Assembly: GCA_000955785.1 (NCBI GenBank)
Contig: JYOD01000026.1
Coordinates: 1-64,000, forward strand
Length of the DNA stretch: 64,000 nucleotides
Source: Burkholderiaceae bacterium 16
Lineage (GTDB): Bacteria; Pseudomonadota; Gammaproteobacteria; Burkholderiales; Burkholderiaceae
Direction: 5' to 3'
Part shown: piece after piece, positions 37,096 to 46,255 of the stretch
Layout: each line of letters starts with the position of its first letter
Numbering within the stretch: position 1 is the first letter of the stretch
The notes under the pieces: generated by a model
Seen by the model: only the letters and a program-made list of their open reading frames with translations
Database searches by the model: none
What the model was told of the DNA's origin: nothing
Translations under genes and position numbers: made by a program

Positions 37096-38589
37096 TCAGA
37101 ACCGCGGCAGTTCGGGGTGCGGCAGCAGCCCGCGTTTCACATGCATGCGGCCGTACTCGGCGCAGCGCGCCAGCGTGGGGATGGCCTTGTCGGGATTGAG
37201 CAGCCGCGCCGGGTCGAAGGCGGCCTTGACGCCGAAGAACAGCTCGCGCTCTTCCGGCGAGAACTGCACGCACATGGAGTTGAGCTTTTCCACGCCCACG
37301 CCATGTTCGCCGGTGATGGTGCCGCCCAGTTCCACGCAGCTCTCCAGGATGTCGGAGCCGAACAGTTCGGCGCGGTGCCATTCGTCCTGGTCGGCACCGT
37401 CGAACAGGATCAGCGGATGCATATTGCCGTCGCCGGCATGGAACACGTTCATGCAGCGCAGGCCGTACTTGCGCTCCATCTCCTCGATGCGCTTGAGCAG
37501 CGTGCCGATATGCTTGCGCGGGATGGTGCCGTCCATGCAGTAGTAATCCGGCGAGATGCGCCCCGCCGCGGGGAAGGCGTTCTTGCGCCCGCTCCAGAAG
37601 CGCAGCCGCTCGGCCTCGCTCTGCGACACCTGGATGCGGCTGGCGCCGGAGGCGCGCAGCACCTCGCTCATGCGTTCCACTTCCTCGGCCACTTCTTCCG
37701 GCGTACCGTCGGATTCGCACAGCAGGATGGCAGCGGCGTCGAGGTCATAGCCGGCGCGCACGAATTCCTCGACCGCGGCGGTAGCGGGCTTGTCCATCAT
37801 TTCCAGCCCGGCGGGGATGATGCCGGCGCCGATCACGTCGGCCACCGCGTAGCCGCCCTTGGCCACGTCGTCGAAGCTGGCCATGATCACCTGCGCCAGT
37901 TGGGGCTTGGGGATCAGCTTAACGGTCACTTCGGTCACCACCGCCAGCATGCCTTCGGAGCCGATCACAGCGGCCAACAGGTCCAGCCCCGGCGCGTCGG
38001 GCGCTTCGGAGCCGAACTCCACCACTTCGCCTTCCATCGTCACGGCGCGCACGCGCAGCACGTTGTGGACCGTCAGGCCGTACTTGAGGCAATGCACGCC
38101 GCCCGAGTTCTCGCTGACGTTGCCGCCGATGGTGCAGGCAATCTGGGACGACGGGTCGGGCGCGTAGTACAGGTTGTACTGCGCGGCAGCCTCGGAGATG
38201 GCGAGATTGCGCACGCCGGGCTGGACCACGGCCGTGCGTGAGCGTGCATCCACGGTGACGATGCGCTTGAACTTGGCCAGCGACAGCACCAGGCCGGTGG
38301 CGATCGGCATGGCCCCGCCCGAGAGGCTGGTGCCGGCGCCGCGCGGCACCACCGGCACCTGCAGCGAGTGGCACAGGCGAAGGATCGCGCAAACCTGTTC
38401 CTCGTTATCGGGCAGTGCCACGGCCAGCGGGATCTGGCGGTAGGCCGCCAAGCCGTCGCACTCGTAGGGCACGGTGTCTTCGGGCTTCCACAACAGGGCC
38501 GCATCGGGCAGGATTTTCGCCAGGCCTTCGAGCAGCGCGTTGCGGCGCGCGTCGTCGGCGACCAGAGAGACTTCGTGCGGGGCGTTCAT
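37096..38589 (-). CDS. glcD: Glycolate oxidase FAD-linked subunit GlcD
   Basis: GlcD is the catalytic flavoprotein that oxidises glycolate to glyoxylate. It is 497 residues. The FAD domain holds VVPRGAGTSLSGGA near residue 80 and GGNVSENSGGVHCLKYG near residue 155. The C-terminal half carries NVFHAGDGNMHPLILFD and GEHGVGVEKL, the substrate-side motifs of the family. The ribosome site AGGAG lies five bases before the ATG. It is the first gene of the cluster; the 260 bases before it hold the promoter, with no clear elements seen. Confidence 0.96.
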   Translation of the reverse strand: MNAPHEVSLVADDARRNALLEGLAKILPDAALLWKPEDTVPYECDGLAAYRQIPLAVALPDNEEQVCAILRLCHSLQVPVVPRGAGTSLSGGAMPIATGLVLSLAKFKRIVTVDARSRTAVVQPGVRNLAISEAAAQYNLYYAPDPSSQIACTIGGNVSENSGGVHCLKYGLTVHNVLRVRAVTMEGEVVEFGSEAPDAPGLDLLAAVIGSEGMLAVVTEVTVKLIPKPQLAQVIMASFDDVAKGGYAVADVIGAGIIPAGLEMMDKPATAAVEEFVRAGYDLDAAAILLCESDGTPEEVAEEVERMSEVLRASGASRIQVSQSEAERLRFWSGRKNAFPAAGRISPDYYCMDGTIPRKHIGTLLKRIEEMERKYGLRCMNVFHAGDGNMHPLILFDGADQDEWHRAELFGSDILESCVELGGTITGEHGVGVEKLNSMCVQFSPEERELFFGVKAAFDPARLLNPDKAIPTLARCAEYGRMHVKRGLLPHPELPRF

Positions 38590-38849
38590 GGCAACTCCTG
38601 TAATGGCCGCCGGCGTCCGCCATGGCAGGGCGCAAGCGGGTGGGGAGCAAGGACTATAGCGCAGCCTGGTGGCTGCGAAACCTCATGGCGACGTGAATTC
38701 CGCATGGCAGGCTGATCAAAATCGCTCATGACGGCGTTGGGCCGGAGCGTGCCATGCGGGGCGTGGCGCGGTGGCCGGGCCGGTTCAAGTCCAGCTTAGC
38801 ACCGGCGCGGTGCAAGGCGGCAATGGGGCTCTTTTTTGTCGGCGCGCCA

Positions 38850-39380
38850 TCAGCGCGGCGCCAGCATGTGCACCATTTCCAGATTGTCGTGATAATCCGG
38901 TGCCACATAGAGCGCCTGGGGCTCGACGCCGTAGCGCCGGAAGCCCATCGATTCGTAGAGCGCGATCGCGGGCGCGTTGGCGGCGGTGACGCTCAACGTG
39001 ACCTGGCGCAGGTCCGGCATGGCGGCGGCAACGGCCAGTGCTTGCGCCATCAGCTGCCGGCCAAGGCGCCGGCCGCGATAGGCAGGCGCCACATACATGC
39101 CCCAGACAAAGGCCTTGTGGCGCTGCTTGACCTTGTCCTCGCGCATGACGCCGACCACGCCGGCCAGCGCGGCGGCCCCATCACCTTGGTCGAAGGCGCC
39201 GATCACGGCCTTTCCGGGCGTCGCCGCCAGCCGGCCGGCGATGGTGGCCAGTGGCAATTCGCGCTCCTCCTCAAAGCTGGAGCCGAAGGCGGCCGGCGCC
39301 TCCAGCAGGCCTTCCAGGCGCAGCGCCTGGAAAGCTCCGGCATCGGCGGGGGTAAGCAGGCGGATCTGCGTGGGCATCAT
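38850..39380 (-). CDS. GNAT family N-acetyltransferase
   Basis: This is a 176-residue acetyltransferase. The acetyl-CoA loop is RGRRLGRQLMAQAL (Q/RxxGxG/A type) near residue 110. The first strand is IRLLTPADAGAFQALR, and VTAANAPAIALYESMGFRRYG is the typical last motif. The target is unknown. GGGAGA precedes the tandem ATGATG start. It is separated from glcD by 260 bases and from the LysR gene by 119 bases, so it is probably a single-gene unit. Confidence 0.9.
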   Translation of the reverse strand: MMPTQIRLLTPADAGAFQALRLEGLLEAPAAFGSSFEEERELPLATIAGRLAATPGKAVIGAFDQGDGAAALAGVVGVMREDKVKQRHKAFVWGMYVAPAYRGRRLGRQLMAQALAVAAAMPDLRQVTLSVTAANAPAIALYESMGFRRYGVEPQALYVAPDYHDNLEMVHMLAPR

Positions 39381-39499
39381 GCGGTCTCCCGTTCGGCAAT
39401 CCCGGGCTGATATGCGATGAAGGCGGGCACCAGCAACAGCTTCAGGGCGAGCATGGGCGGGGAGCCTCTTTCATCCGGTTTTTTGTTTCGGCTTGTGCG

Positions 39500-40390
39500 C
39501 TACCAGTCCAGGCCCAGCAGCCAGTCGACGAAATACCTCGCCTCCGGCTTGAGCGGCGCCTGTTCGCGCTCGACAATGTAGTACCCGTGCGGCGACACCG
39601 ACTCGATATCCAGCAGCCGCACCATCTGGCCCAGCGAAAGCCAGTGCCGGGCCATGCGCTGGCGCACCAGGGCCACGCCCTGGTTGGAAGCGATGGCCTC
39701 CAGCATCAGGCCAATATCGTTGAACTGCGGGCCGGTCTGCGGCTCCGGCCAGTCCAGTCCGGCGGTTTCGAACCAGGGCTTCCATGGCTCCAGCGGGCTG
39801 CGCAGCAGCACCAGGTTGTGCAGGTGCTCGGGCCTGGTGATGGCGCGGCCATCGATGCGCTCGTAGTACTCGCGCCCGCACGCCGGGAACACAGGCTCGA
39901 CCAGCAGCTTGGTGGTTTTCAGGTCGGGATAGCGTCCGGTGCCATAGCGGATTTCCACATCGGTGTCTTCCGCCTTCACGTCGAGGAACGGGATGGCCAG
40001 GTGCAATTCAGTGTCGATATGCGGGTACAGCGCCGTGAACTCGGGCAGGCGCGGCACCAGGTGCTGGCGGCCGAAGGTGGGCGGGATCGCCACGCGCAGC
40101 CGGGTGCGCTGCTTGTTGTACTCCGGCCGGGCCAGTTCGTTGAGCGACTTGAGGGCGTCCTGCACATTGCGCAGGTAGCGCGTGCCCGACGCGGTCAGCC
40201 GCAGCGCGGCATTGGAGCGCACGAACAGATCCTCGGCCCACAATTCCTCGAGGTTCTTGATCCGGTGCGATACCGCGCTGGGCGTGACCGACAGTTCCTC
40301 GGCTGCGCGCGCGAAGCTGCCCAGCCGGGCGGCCGCTTCGAACGCGATCAGCAGGTGCAGAGGCGGAACGCGGTTGAACACGGAGGCCAT
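39500..40390 (-). CDS. LysR-type regulator (GcvA-like)
   Basis: This 296-residue LysR regulator has the helix-turn-helix PLHLLIAFEAAARLGSFARA followed by AEELSVTPSAVSHRIKNLE. The C-terminal domain is in the GcvA/AmpR-like group. It starts 13 bases after the stop of the FAD-linked oxidase gene on the same strand, so it may be co-transcribed and may control that gene. It could also act on other genes such as glcDEF nearby. The effector is unknown. Confidence 0.92.
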   Translation of the reverse strand: MASVFNRVPPLHLLIAFEAAARLGSFARAAEELSVTPSAVSHRIKNLEELWAEDLFVRSNAALRLTASGTRYLRNVQDALKSLNELARPEYNKQRTRLRVAIPPTFGRQHLVPRLPEFTALYPHIDTELHLAIPFLDVKAEDTDVEIRYGTGRYPDLKTTKLLVEPVFPACGREYYERIDGRAITRPEHLHNLVLLRSPLEPWKPWFETAGLDWPEPQTGPQFNDIGLMLEAIASNQGVALVRQRMARHWLSLGQMVRLLDIESVSPHGYYIVEREQAPLKPEARYFVDWLLGLDW

Positions 40391-40403
40391 GCCGCGCCTG
40401 TCC

Positions 40404-41822
40404 TCAGCGCACCGGGCGGAAGATCTTGCCCGGGTTGAGGATGTGGTTGGGGTCGAGCGCGTTCTTGATGGCGCGCATCAGGTCCAGCGCGTCCTCGCCA
40501 TGCTCGCTGACCAGGAAATCCATCTTGTGCAGGCCCACGCCATGCTCGCCCGTGCAGGTGCCGCCCATCGCCAGCGCGCGCTCCACGATGCGCCGGTTGA
40601 TGGTCTCGGCTTCGGCCAGTTCCTCGGGCTTTTCGGGATCGGTCAGGATCGCCACGTGGAAATTGCCGTCGCCCACATGGCCCACGATGGGGCAGGGCAG
40701 GCTGGATGCGTTCAGGTCGCGCTCGGTCTCGGTCACGCAATCGGCCAGTCGGGAGATCGGCACGCAGACGTCGGTGGTCACCGCCCGGCAGCCCGGCTTG
40801 AGCTGCAGCATGGCGAAGTAGGCGGTATGACGCGCGTTCCACAGGCGGCTGCGGTCTTCCGGCCGCGTGGCCCACTCGAAGCCCTGGCCGCCGTGCTCGG
40901 CGGCAATCTGCTGCACGGTCTCGGCCTGCTCCTTGACGCCGGCCTCGGTGCCGTGGAATTCGAAGAACAGGTGCGGCATCTCCGGCATGGACAGGTTGTC
41001 GTGCCGGTTGATGGCGCGGATGGCCAGCGCGTCGACGAATTCCACGCGCGCCACCGGCACGCCCAGCTGGATGGTGTCGATGGTCGCCTGCACCGCGCTG
41101 CCCATGCTGGGAAAGGCGCAGATGGCGGCCGAGATGGCTTCGGGCTGCGGATACAGCCGCACCGTCACTTCGGTAATGATGCCCAGGGTGCCTTCGCTGC
41201 CAATCATCAGGCGCGTCAGGTCGTAGCCGGCCGAAGATTTGCGCGCATGGGTGCCAGTCTTGATGATGCGGCCGTCGGCGGTCACCACGGTCAGCGCCAG
41301 CACGTTCTCGCGCATGGTGCCGTAGCGCACCGCATTGGTCCCCGAGGCGCGCGTGGCGCACATGCCGCCCAGCGAGGCATCGGCGCCCGGGTCGATCGGG
41401 AAGAACAGGCCGCTGTCCTTGATTTCCTGATTGAGCTGCTTGCGGGTCACGCCCGGTTGAACCGTCACGTTGAGGTCCTCGGCCTGTACCGACAGCACCC
41501 GGTTCATCTGCGAGAGGTCCAGGCTGATGCCGCCCGCCACCGCCAGCAGGTGGCCTTCGAGCGAGGAGCCGGCGCCGTAGGCGATCAGCGGCACGCGGTG
41601 CGCGTTGCACAGGCGGGCCACCTCGGCCACTTCCTCGGTGGTATGGGCGAACACCACGCCGTCCGGCGCCGCCGGCGGGAAGGGCGACTCATCGCGCCCG
41701 TGGTGATCGCACACGCCGGGCGAGGTGGAGAAGCGTTCGCCGAAGCGGGCCTGCAGGGCGTCGCGCACGGCGGCGGGCAGGGGTTGGCGCACCAGCGCGG
41801 CGTGGGGAAGGGGATGGTTCAT
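40404..41822 (-). CDS. FAD-binding oxidase (D-lactate dehydrogenase/GlcD-like)
   Basis: This is a 472-residue flavoprotein of the same family as GlcD. FAD motifs are PLIAYGAGSSLEGH and DASLGGMCATRASGTNAVRYG (quoted to show the key Gly and Ala residues). The C-terminal part has PIVGHVGDGNFHVAIL and GEHGVGLHKMDFL. It is nearer to cytochrome-linked D-lactate dehydrogenases than to GlcD, and lacks partner subunits here. It probably oxidises D-lactate or another 2-hydroxy acid and passes electrons to the respiratory chain. The LysR gene follows. Confidence 0.88.
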   Translation of the reverse strand: MNHPLPHAALVRQPLPAAVRDALQARFGERFSTSPGVCDHHGRDESPFPPAAPDGVVFAHTTEEVAEVARLCNAHRVPLIAYGAGSSLEGHLLAVAGGISLDLSQMNRVLSVQAEDLNVTVQPGVTRKQLNQEIKDSGLFFPIDPGADASLGGMCATRASGTNAVRYGTMRENVLALTVVTADGRIIKTGTHARKSSAGYDLTRLMIGSEGTLGIITEVTVRLYPQPEAISAAICAFPSMGSAVQATIDTIQLGVPVARVEFVDALAIRAINRHDNLSMPEMPHLFFEFHGTEAGVKEQAETVQQIAAEHGGQGFEWATRPEDRSRLWNARHTAYFAMLQLKPGCRAVTTDVCVPISRLADCVTETERDLNASSLPCPIVGHVGDGNFHVAILTDPEKPEELAEAETINRRIVERALAMGGTCTGEHGVGLHKMDFLVSEHGEDALDLMRAIKNALDPNHILNPGKIFRPVR

Positions 41823-42063
41823 GGCGTCTCCGGCGGGGCTGAAGTGGCTGGATGCCGTGCGGCGGCGGCCTTTGCGTGGCCGCGCGGAACGGTGCCTGCG
41901 CTTGCACCCGGTAGCGTTTCAAGCGAATCCCGTTATTCTACGCCGCCCCCGACCTGGCTCGTTGCCGGGGCGCAGCAACGGCCACTTGAGAGGTGTCGCC
42001 GGTTCTCCCGCCGGCGGCCAGAAGCGCGCCATAATGCAAGATTCGCCAACGCCGGAGACCCGC

Positions 42064-42609
42064 ATGGGCAACCGCCTGACCAAGATCGCCACCCGCACCG
42101 GAGACGCCGGCACCACCGGGCTCGGCGACGGCAGCCGTACCAGCAAGGACAGCCTGCGCATCGCCGCCATCGGCGATGTCGACGAGCTCAATTCGAATCT
42201 CGGCGTGCTGCTCACCGAGACGCTGCCCGAAGACGTCCGCTCGGCCTTGCTGCATATCCAGCACGACCTGTTCGATCTCGGCGGCGAGCTGTCCATCCCC
42301 GGCTATGAGCTGGTCAAGCCCGAGCAGGTGCTGCAGCTCGACGAATGGCTGGCCCACTACAACGCCAGCCTGCCGCGCCTGGCCGAATTCATCCTGCCTG
42401 GCGGCAGCCGCGCCGCCGCGGTGGCGCACGTATGCCGCACGGTTTGCCGGCGTGCCGAGCGGGCGCTGGTGGCGCTGGGCGCGCAGGAGGCACTGAACGA
42501 GGCGCCGCGCCAGTACCTGAACCGGCTCTCCGACTTGTTGTTCGTGCTGGCGCGCGTGCTCAACCGGGCGGGCGGGGGCAGCGATGTCTTGTGGCAGCGG
42601 GGCCGTTAG
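42064..42609 (+). CDS. Cob(I)alamin adenosyltransferase, PduO type
   Basis: This enzyme adds the adenosyl group from ATP to cob(I)alamin to make coenzyme B12. It is 181 residues. The N-terminal ATP loop is KIATRTGDAGTTGLGDGSR. The C-terminal signature RTVCRRAERALVAL and NRLSDLLFVLARVLN are present. ATG 42064 (MGNRLTKI) is the usual start; an in-frame ATG 33 bases earlier is possible. No B12 synthesis genes are near. Confidence 0.94.
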   Translation: MGNRLTKIATRTGDAGTTGLGDGSRTSKDSLRIAAIGDVDELNSNLGVLLTETLPEDVRSALLHIQHDLFDLGGELSIPGYELVKPEQVLQLDEWLAHYNASLPRLAEFILPGGSRAAAVAHVCRTVCRRAERALVALGAQEALNEAPRQYLNRLSDLLFVLARVLNRAGGGSDVLWQRGR

Positions 42610-42762
42610 CCATCAAGGTAGCCCTGATTTTTTGGTGACCCAAAGAGCACAAAAAGCCCGGCCGTCGCGCAACTTCCCGGAACGCCCCTCAACTTGGCCG
42701 GCCGAGCCGCCGCTGGCCGGAGGGAGAAGTCGAGAAATTTAGTCGGATTTGCGCGTCCGGCC

Positions 42763-42790
42763 CTTGAAATGGCCCCGGACGGCCACATTT
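42763..42790 (+). promoter_or_regulatory. Sigma-32-type heat-shock promoter of dnaK
   Basis: CTTGAAA (42763-42769) matches the sigma-32 -35 element. CCACATTT (42783-42790) is close to CCCCATTT, with 13 bases between. It lies 58 bases before the dnaK ATG, a typical spacing. No CIRCE element is seen. Confidence 0.72.
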
Positions 42791-42847
42791 CGCCCTCAGG
42801 ACGAATTGCAGTCCCCGCGGATAGCGGGGCTCAAGAGGAGAGAATAA

Positions 42848-44806
42848 ATGGGTAAGATCATCGGTATCGACCTCGGTACCACCAATAGCTGCGTCGCGAT
42901 CATGGAAGGCAATACGCCCAAGGTGATCGAAAATGCCGAAGGCACACGTACCACCCCGTCGATCATCGCCTACATGGAAGACGGCGAGATCCTGGTCGGT
43001 GCGCCTGCCAAGCGCCAGGCGGTCACCAATCCGCGCAACACCCTGTACGCGGTGAAGCGCCTGATCGGCCGCAAGTTCGAAGAAAAGGAAGTGCAGAAGG
43101 ATATCGGCCTGATGCCGTACTCCATCGTCAAGGCCGACAACGGCGACGCATGGGTATCGGTGCGGGACCAGAAGCTGGCGCCGCCGCAGGTGTCCGCCGA
43201 AGTGCTGCGCAAGATGAAGAAGACCGCCGAAGACTACCTCGGCGAGCCGGTGACCGAAGCCGTGATCACCGTGCCGGCTTACTTCAACGACTCGCAGCGC
43301 CAGGCCACCAAGGACGCTGGCCGCATCGCCGGTCTGGACGTCAAGCGCATCATCAACGAGCCGACCGCGGCCGCGCTGGCCTTCGGCCTGGACAAGAACG
43401 AAAAGGGCGACCGCAAGATCGCCGTGTATGACCTGGGTGGCGGCACGTTCGACATCTCGATCATCGAGATCGCCGACGTTGACGGCGAGAAGCAGTTCGA
43501 AGTGCTGTCGACCAATGGCGACACCTTCCTGGGCGGCGAAGACTTCGACCAGCGCATCATCGACTACATCATCGGTGAGTTCAAGAAGGACCAGGGCGTC
43601 GACCTGTCCAAGGACGTGCTCGCGCTGCAGCGCCTGAAGGAAGCCGCTGAAAAGGCCAAGATCGAACTGTCGAGCTCGCAGCAGACCGAAATCAACCTGC
43701 CGTACATCACGGCGGATGCCTCCGGTCCGAAGCACTTGAACCTGAAGATGACCCGCGCCAAGCTGGAGTCGCTGGTCGAGGAACTGATCACCCGCACCAT
43801 CGAGCCGTGCCGCATCGCCATTAAGGATGCCGGCGTCAAGGTCAGCGAGATCGACGACGTGATCCTGGTCGGCGGCATGACCCGCATGCCGAAGGTGCAG
43901 GAACAGGTCAAGGAGTTCTTCGGCAAGGAAGCGCGCAAGGACGTGAACCCGGACGAAGCCGTGGCCGTTGGCGCCGCGATCCAGGGTTCGGTGCTGTCGG
44001 GCGACCGCAAGGACGTGCTGCTGCTGGACGTGACGCCGCTGTCGCTGGGTATCGAAACCCTGGGTGGCGTGATGACCAAGATGATCACCAAGAACACCAC
44101 CATCCCGACCAAGCATGCGCAGGTGTTCTCGACCGCCGACGACAACCAGCCGGCCGTGACCATCAAGGTGTTCCAGGGCGAGCGCGAAATGGCGACCGGC
44201 AACAAGCTGCTGGGCGAGTTCAACCTCGAAGGCATCGCGCCGGCACCGCGCGGCCTGCCGCAGATCGAAGTCTCGTTCGACATCGACGCCAACGGCATCC
44301 TGCACGTGGGCGCCAAGGACAAGGCGACCGGCAAGGAAAACCGCATCACCATCAAGGCGAACTCGGGTCTGTCGGAAGACGAGATCCAGCGCATGGTGAA
44401 GGACGCCGAGGCCAACGCCGAGGAAGACAAGAAGGCTCGCGAGCTGGCTGACGCCCGCAACCAGGCCGACGCGCTGATCCACTCGACCAAGAAGGCTGTC
44501 ACCGAATACGGCGACAAGCTGGAAGCGGGCGAGAAGGAAAAGATCGAAGCCGCGATCAAGGAACTGGAAGACGCCGCACGCGGTGGCGACAAGGCCGAGA
44601 TCGATGCCAAGGTCAGCGCGCTGTCCGAGGCCAGCCAGAAGCTGGGCGAGCGTGTCTACGCCGACATGCAAGCCAAGGCCGGCGAAGCCGGTGCGGCGGG
44701 CGCGGCCGGTGCCGGTGCTGCCGGCGCGGGCCAGCAGCAACATGCCCAGCCGCAGGACGACAACGTCGTGGACGCCGAATTCAAGGAAGTCAACGACAAG
44801 AAGTAA
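42848..44806 (+). CDS. dnaK: Chaperone protein DnaK (Hsp70)
   Basis: DnaK is the ATP-driven Hsp70 chaperone that binds exposed hydrophobic segments, working with DnaJ and GrpE. It is 652 residues. Hsp70 signatures are [13 protein letters not shown] at residue 5, [14 protein letters not shown] near 195, and [14 protein letters not shown] near 340. The substrate domain is followed by an Ala/Gly-rich linker and the conserved [12 protein letters not shown] tail. The ribosome site is GAGGAGAG. grpE is not adjacent. Confidence 0.98.
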   Translation: MGKIIGIDLGTTNSCVAIMEGNTPKVIENAEGTRTTPSIIAYMEDGEILVGAPAKRQAVTNPRNTLYAVKRLIGRKFEEKEVQKDIGLMPYSIVKADNGDAWVSVRDQKLAPPQVSAEVLRKMKKTAEDYLGEPVTEAVITVPAYFNDSQRQATKDAGRIAGLDVKRIINEPTAAALAFGLDKNEKGDRKIAVYDLGGGTFDISIIEIADVDGEKQFEVLSTNGDTFLGGEDFDQRIIDYIIGEFKKDQGVDLSKDVLALQRLKEAAEKAKIELSSSQQTEINLPYITADASGPKHLNLKMTRAKLESLVEELITRTIEPCRIAIKDAGVKVSEIDDVILVGGMTRMPKVQEQVKEFFGKEARKDVNPDEAVAVGAAIQGSVLSGDRKDVLLLDVTPLSLGIETLGGVMTKMITKNTTIPTKHAQVFSTADDNQPAVTIKVFQGEREMATGNKLLGEFNLEGIAPAPRGLPQIEVSFDIDANGILHVGAKDKATGKENRITIKANSGLSEDEIQRMVKDAEANAEEDKKARELADARNQADALIHSTKKAVTEYGDKLEAGEKEKIEAAIKELEDAARGGDKAEIDAKVSALSEASQKLGERVYADMQAKAGEAGAAGAAGAGAAGAGQQQHAQPQDDNVVDAEFKEVNDKK

Positions 44807-44981
44807 TGAAAGAGCGGGGCGGGGGCGCGGCACACAAGCTGCGCCAGCCCCCATCCCGACGCCGGGCGACGGACATTGGACCAAGCGGGTTACCGCCGTC
44901 GAATGCCTCGCTCGGCTTTTTTGCTATTTTGCTCGGGCGGGTCTTGCACGCGCTTCCGGGCCAATCAGGTAAGCAGCCACC

Positions 44982-46124
44982 ATGGCAAAACGTGACTTTT
45001 ACGAAGTGCTCGGGGTGGGCAAGAACGCCAGCGACGACGACATCAAGAAGGCGTATCGCAAGCTGGCGATGAAGCACCACCCGGACCGCAATCCGGACAG
45101 CAAGGATTCCGAAGAGAAATTCAAGGAGGTCAAAGAGGCCTACGAGATGCTCTCCGATCCCGAGAAGAAGGCAGCCTACGACCAGTACGGCCATGCCGGC
45201 GTCGACCCCAACATGGCGGGCGGTTTCGGTGGTGGCGGCCAGGCCTATGGCGGTTTCGCCGAAGCTTTCGGCGATATCTTCGGCGATATCTTCGGCCAGC
45301 AGGGCCAGGCCGGCGGACGCCGGGGCGGCGGGCCGCAGGTGTACCGCGGCGCCGACCTGCGCTACAGCATGGAGATCTCGCTGGAGCAGGCCGCCCACGG
45401 CCACGACGCGCAGATCCGCGTGCCGCACTGGGACGAGTGCGAGCATTGCCACGGCAATGGCGCCGAACCCGGCACCAACGTCGAAACCTGCCCGACCTGC
45501 CATGGCGCGGGCCAGGTACGCGTGTCGCAGGGTTTCTTCTCGATGCAGCAGACTTGCCCCAAGTGCCACGGCACCGGCAAGCATATTCCCAAGCCTTGCA
45601 CCAAGTGCCACGGCCAGGGCAAGCTGAAGTCGCAGAAGACGCTGGAAGTGAAGATCCCGGCCGGCATCGACGAGGGCATGCGCATTCGCTCCACGGGCAA
45701 CGGCGAGCCGGGCATCAACGGTGGGCCCCCGGGCGATTTGTATGTGGAAGTCCACATCAAGCAACACTCGGTGTTCGAGCGCGACGGCGACGACCTGCAC
45801 TGCCAGATGCCGATCTCCTTCGCCACCGCGGCGCTGGGCGGCGACCTGGAAGTGCCCACGCTGGGCGGCAAGGCCAGCTTCCCGGTGCCCGAAGGCACCC
45901 AGCCCGGCAAGACGTTCCGCCTGCGCGGCAAGGGCATCAAGGGCGTGCGCTCGGGCTATCCGGGCGACCTCTACGTGCATGTGAACGTGGAGACGCCGGT
46001 CAAGCTGACCGAGGCGCAGAAGGACATCCTGCGCCAGTTCGACCGCTCGGTGCACGAAGGCGGCTCGCGCCACAGCCCGCAGGAGCAATCCTGGCTGGAT
46101 AAGGTGAAGAGCTTCTTCAGCTGA
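44982..46124 (+). CDS. dnaJ: Chaperone protein DnaJ (Hsp40)
   Basis: DnaJ delivers substrates to DnaK and stimulates its ATPase. It is 380 residues. The J domain has the HPD motif ([11 protein letters not shown]) near residue 33. The Gly/Phe region has the repeated [10 protein letters not shown], encoded by two identical 12-base units. Four zinc-binding repeats follow: [32 protein letters not shown]. It follows dnaK by 175 bases, with no strong terminator between, so read-through from the heat-shock promoter is likely. Confidence 0.98.
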   Translation: MAKRDFYEVLGVGKNASDDDIKKAYRKLAMKHHPDRNPDSKDSEEKFKEVKEAYEMLSDPEKKAAYDQYGHAGVDPNMAGGFGGGGQAYGGFAEAFGDIFGDIFGQQGQAGGRRGGGPQVYRGADLRYSMEISLEQAAHGHDAQIRVPHWDECEHCHGNGAEPGTNVETCPTCHGAGQVRVSQGFFSMQQTCPKCHGTGKHIPKPCTKCHGQGKLKSQKTLEVKIPAGIDEGMRIRSTGNGEPGINGGPPGDLYVEVHIKQHSVFERDGDDLHCQMPISFATAALGGDLEVPTLGGKASFPVPEGTQPGKTFRLRGKGIKGVRSGYPGDLYVHVNVETPVKLTEAQKDILRQFDRSVHEGGSRHSPQEQSWLDKVKSFFS

Positions 46125-46141
46125 TCCGGCGACGGCATGCG

Positions 46142-46175
46142 GCCGGCCACGCGTTGATGCGAGGCCGGCTTTTTT
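46142..46175 (+). terminator. Rho-independent terminator after dnaJ
   Basis: GCCGGCC (46142-46148) pairs with GGCCGGC (46163-46169), followed by T6. It lies 17 bases after the dnaJ stop. Confidence 0.85.
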
Positions 46176-46255
46176 GTTTTGGGGGCGATAATGCGGTGTC
46201 CTCCCCGCGCGCCGGTTCCGCCGGTGCTCGCGCTTTCTCCGTGCTTGTGCCCCCG

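Noticed and set aside
37094..37720. N-terminal extension of the ion channel gene back to 37720
   Set aside because: It overlaps glcD fully and has shadow-like composition. The ATG two bases after the glcD stop fits much better.
42689..44884. 731-codon open frame opposite dnaK
   Set aside because: A well-known type of antisense frame over dnaK. Repetitive and low in complexity, with no support as a real gene.
44807..44981. Possible terminator between dnaK and dnaJ
   Set aside because: There is a T6 run near 44919 but only a 4-base stem before it. This is too weak to call; at most it could lower dnaJ relative to dnaK.
45262..45300. Repeated 12-base unit in dnaJ
   Set aside because: It encodes the duplicated DIF motif in the Gly/Phe region, a known feature of DnaJ, not a mobile or regulatory repeat.
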